Part shown: positions 4,376 through 5,242 of the stretch, in pieces | Position numbering within the stretch: position 1 is the stretch's first letter | Layout: each line of letters starts with the position of its first letter | From: Planctomycetes bacterium UBA2386 | GTDB lineage: Bacteria; Planctomycetota; UBA1135; UBA2386 | Length of the DNA: 5,242 nucleotides | Direction of reading: 5' to 3' | Assembly (NCBI GenBank): GCA_002343845.1 | Contig: DDSQ01000149.1 | Coordinates: 262 to 5,503 of the forward strand | Notes under the pieces: generated by a model | What the model was told of the DNA's origin: nothing | What the model saw: only the letters and a program-made list of their open reading frames with translations | Database searches by the model: none | Made by a program: the position numbers and the translations under genes

Positions 4376-5242
4376 TTGGCTGCGCCCGTCCCACCGTCCA
4401 CGCACGAGCACCGGGCGATTGCCGCCCTGGCGCTCGTCGCCTTCGCGCTCAACCTGAACACCAGCGTGCTTGGTGCGCTGCTGCCGTTCGTTCCGAACGA
4501 GCTGTCCAACCATGCCACCTGGCTGCTCGCCGCGGCGGGGTTCGGCTCGGGCGTCGGTGCGCTGCTGATGCCGGCGGTGGCTGCGCGAACGGGGTTGCGG
4601 CCCGTGTTGCTCGCGAGCCTCGTCGTCTTCGGCGTCGTCAGCGCGCTGCACCTGCTGCCGCTGGGCGTCTGGCCGTTCCTGGTCGTGCGGGCGCTGTCGG
4701 GGATCGCGGTCGGCACGGCGTACGCGGCGGCGTCGTCGCTCATCACCGAGGCGGTGCCCTACGCGCGGCGCGGGGCCGCGATGGGGTGGTTCACTGCCGG
4801 CATGTTCCTGGCGATCCCGGTCGGCATGCCGATCGCCGTGCTGTGCGCGCAGGCCGGAGGCTGGCCGTGGATCTTCGGCGCGCAGGCCGTCCTGGCCATT
4901 GGCGGCGGCATGGCCGCCGCGCGCTCGGTGCCGGCGACGGCCGGCCTGCTGGCGCCGATGCGCTACCTGCCCGTGCTGCGGAACGGCGCGGCGATGGCAG
5001 GGTTGTTGGCGACCATGCTGCACGTCGGGTCGTTCTTCACGACCGTGCAACTGGCGTCCCGATGGCTGGCCGACACCGGGCGGTTCCCGGCCGAACAACA
5101 GATGTGGCTGTGGATCGGGCTTGGCGCCGTGAGCGTGGTCGGCAGCGGCCTGCTGGGCCGCCTCAGCGACGTGTTCGGCAAACGCAACTTCGTGCTCGCG
5201 ACCTCGGCGGTTCTGGTCGGCTGCTTCCTGTTCCTGACCCGG
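4376..5242 (+). CDS. Major facilitator superfamily transporter, N-terminal part (3' end outside window)
   Basis: The reading frame is open from here to the window end and gives 289 residues of a polytopic inner-membrane protein. About nine transmembrane helices are visible, near residues 14-36, 47-69, 76-95, 99-125, 133-158, 160-180, 200-228, 240-262 and 269-287, with the longer loop after helix 6 typical of the 6+6 MFS layout. The second-half copy of MFS motif A is clear in the helix 8-9 loop (GRLSDVFGKR). The first copy, after helix 2, is degenerate (AARTGLRPVLL). The substrate cannot be read from the sequence; the overall look is of a proton-coupled drug or metabolite exporter. The start is uncertain: I chose TTG at 4376 because it puts about 13 residues before helix 1 and no ATG lies nearby; GTG at 4211 is in frame but adds non-coding-like sequence. 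It is divergent from the flavoprotein gene. Since roughly 400 residues are usual, about a quarter to a third is missing. Confidence 0.88.
   Translation, partial: MAAPVPPSTHEHRAIAALALVAFALNLNTSVLGALLPFVPNELSNHATWLLAAAGFGSGVGALLMPAVAARTGLRPVLLASLVVFGVVSALHLLPLGVWPFLVVRALSGIAVGTAYAAASSLITEAVPYARRGAAMGWFTAGMFLAIPVGMPIAVLCAQAGGWPWIFGAQAVLAIGGGMAAARSVPATAGLLAPMRYLPVLRNGAAMAGLLATMLHVGSFFTTVQLASRWLADTGRFPAEQQMWLWIGLGAVSVVGSGLLGRLSDVFGKRNFVLATSAVLVGCFLFLTR

Noticed and set aside
4169..5098. Minus-strand open frame of 309 codons opposite the MFS transporter
   Set aside because: Low-complexity Arg/Gly/Gln-rich translation; the plus strand encodes nine hydrophobic helices and a motif A, which is the real gene.

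Overview
This is a GC-rich bacterial chromosomal window of about 5.2 kb with six protein genes, two of them cut by the window edges. A structured, apparently non-coding stretch lies in the middle. The EF-G fragment has wording (such as FPDTVISMSIEPES and REDPTF) that recalls Planctomycetota EF-G to me. That assignment is a guess from memory: the sequence itself shows only a high-GC bacterium, most likely Gram-negative. I see no mobile element, tRNA, rRNA or CRISPR array.

Layout: (1) the 3' half of an elongation factor G gene (+, to 970); (2) a convergent small ChrR-type cupin (-, 986-1315), with a hairpin covering both stop codons; (3) a 6-pyruvoyl-tetrahydropterin synthase / QueD superfamily protein (+, 1383-1883) in which Cys is absent from the usual catalytic position and the motif reads ExxHGH, as in PTPS-III enzymes; (4) a convergent second small cupin (-, 1887-2195) only 3 bases downstream, with a clear Shine-Dalgarno sequence; (5) about 600 bases without a credible gene (2196-2791). 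On the minus strand this gap holds a terminator-like hairpin with a T-rich tail, a long-range stem closing a multi-branched fold, and two further hairpins upstream; (6) a UDP-galactopyranose-mutase-like FAD flavoprotein (-, 2792-4129); (7) a divergent gap of 246 bases; (8) the N-terminal two thirds of a major facilitator superfamily transporter (+, from about 4376 and running off the window).

The genes do not form one operon: orientations alternate at almost every boundary (+ - + - - +), so each is probably its own transcription unit. The two observations most worth following up are the candidate structured RNA at about 2463-2771 on the minus strand, where every wobble position I found in the hairpins is G-U only when read as minus-strand RNA, and the Glu-for-Cys active site of the PTPS-family protein, which suggests a folate-pathway role rather than queuosine or biopterin synthesis.
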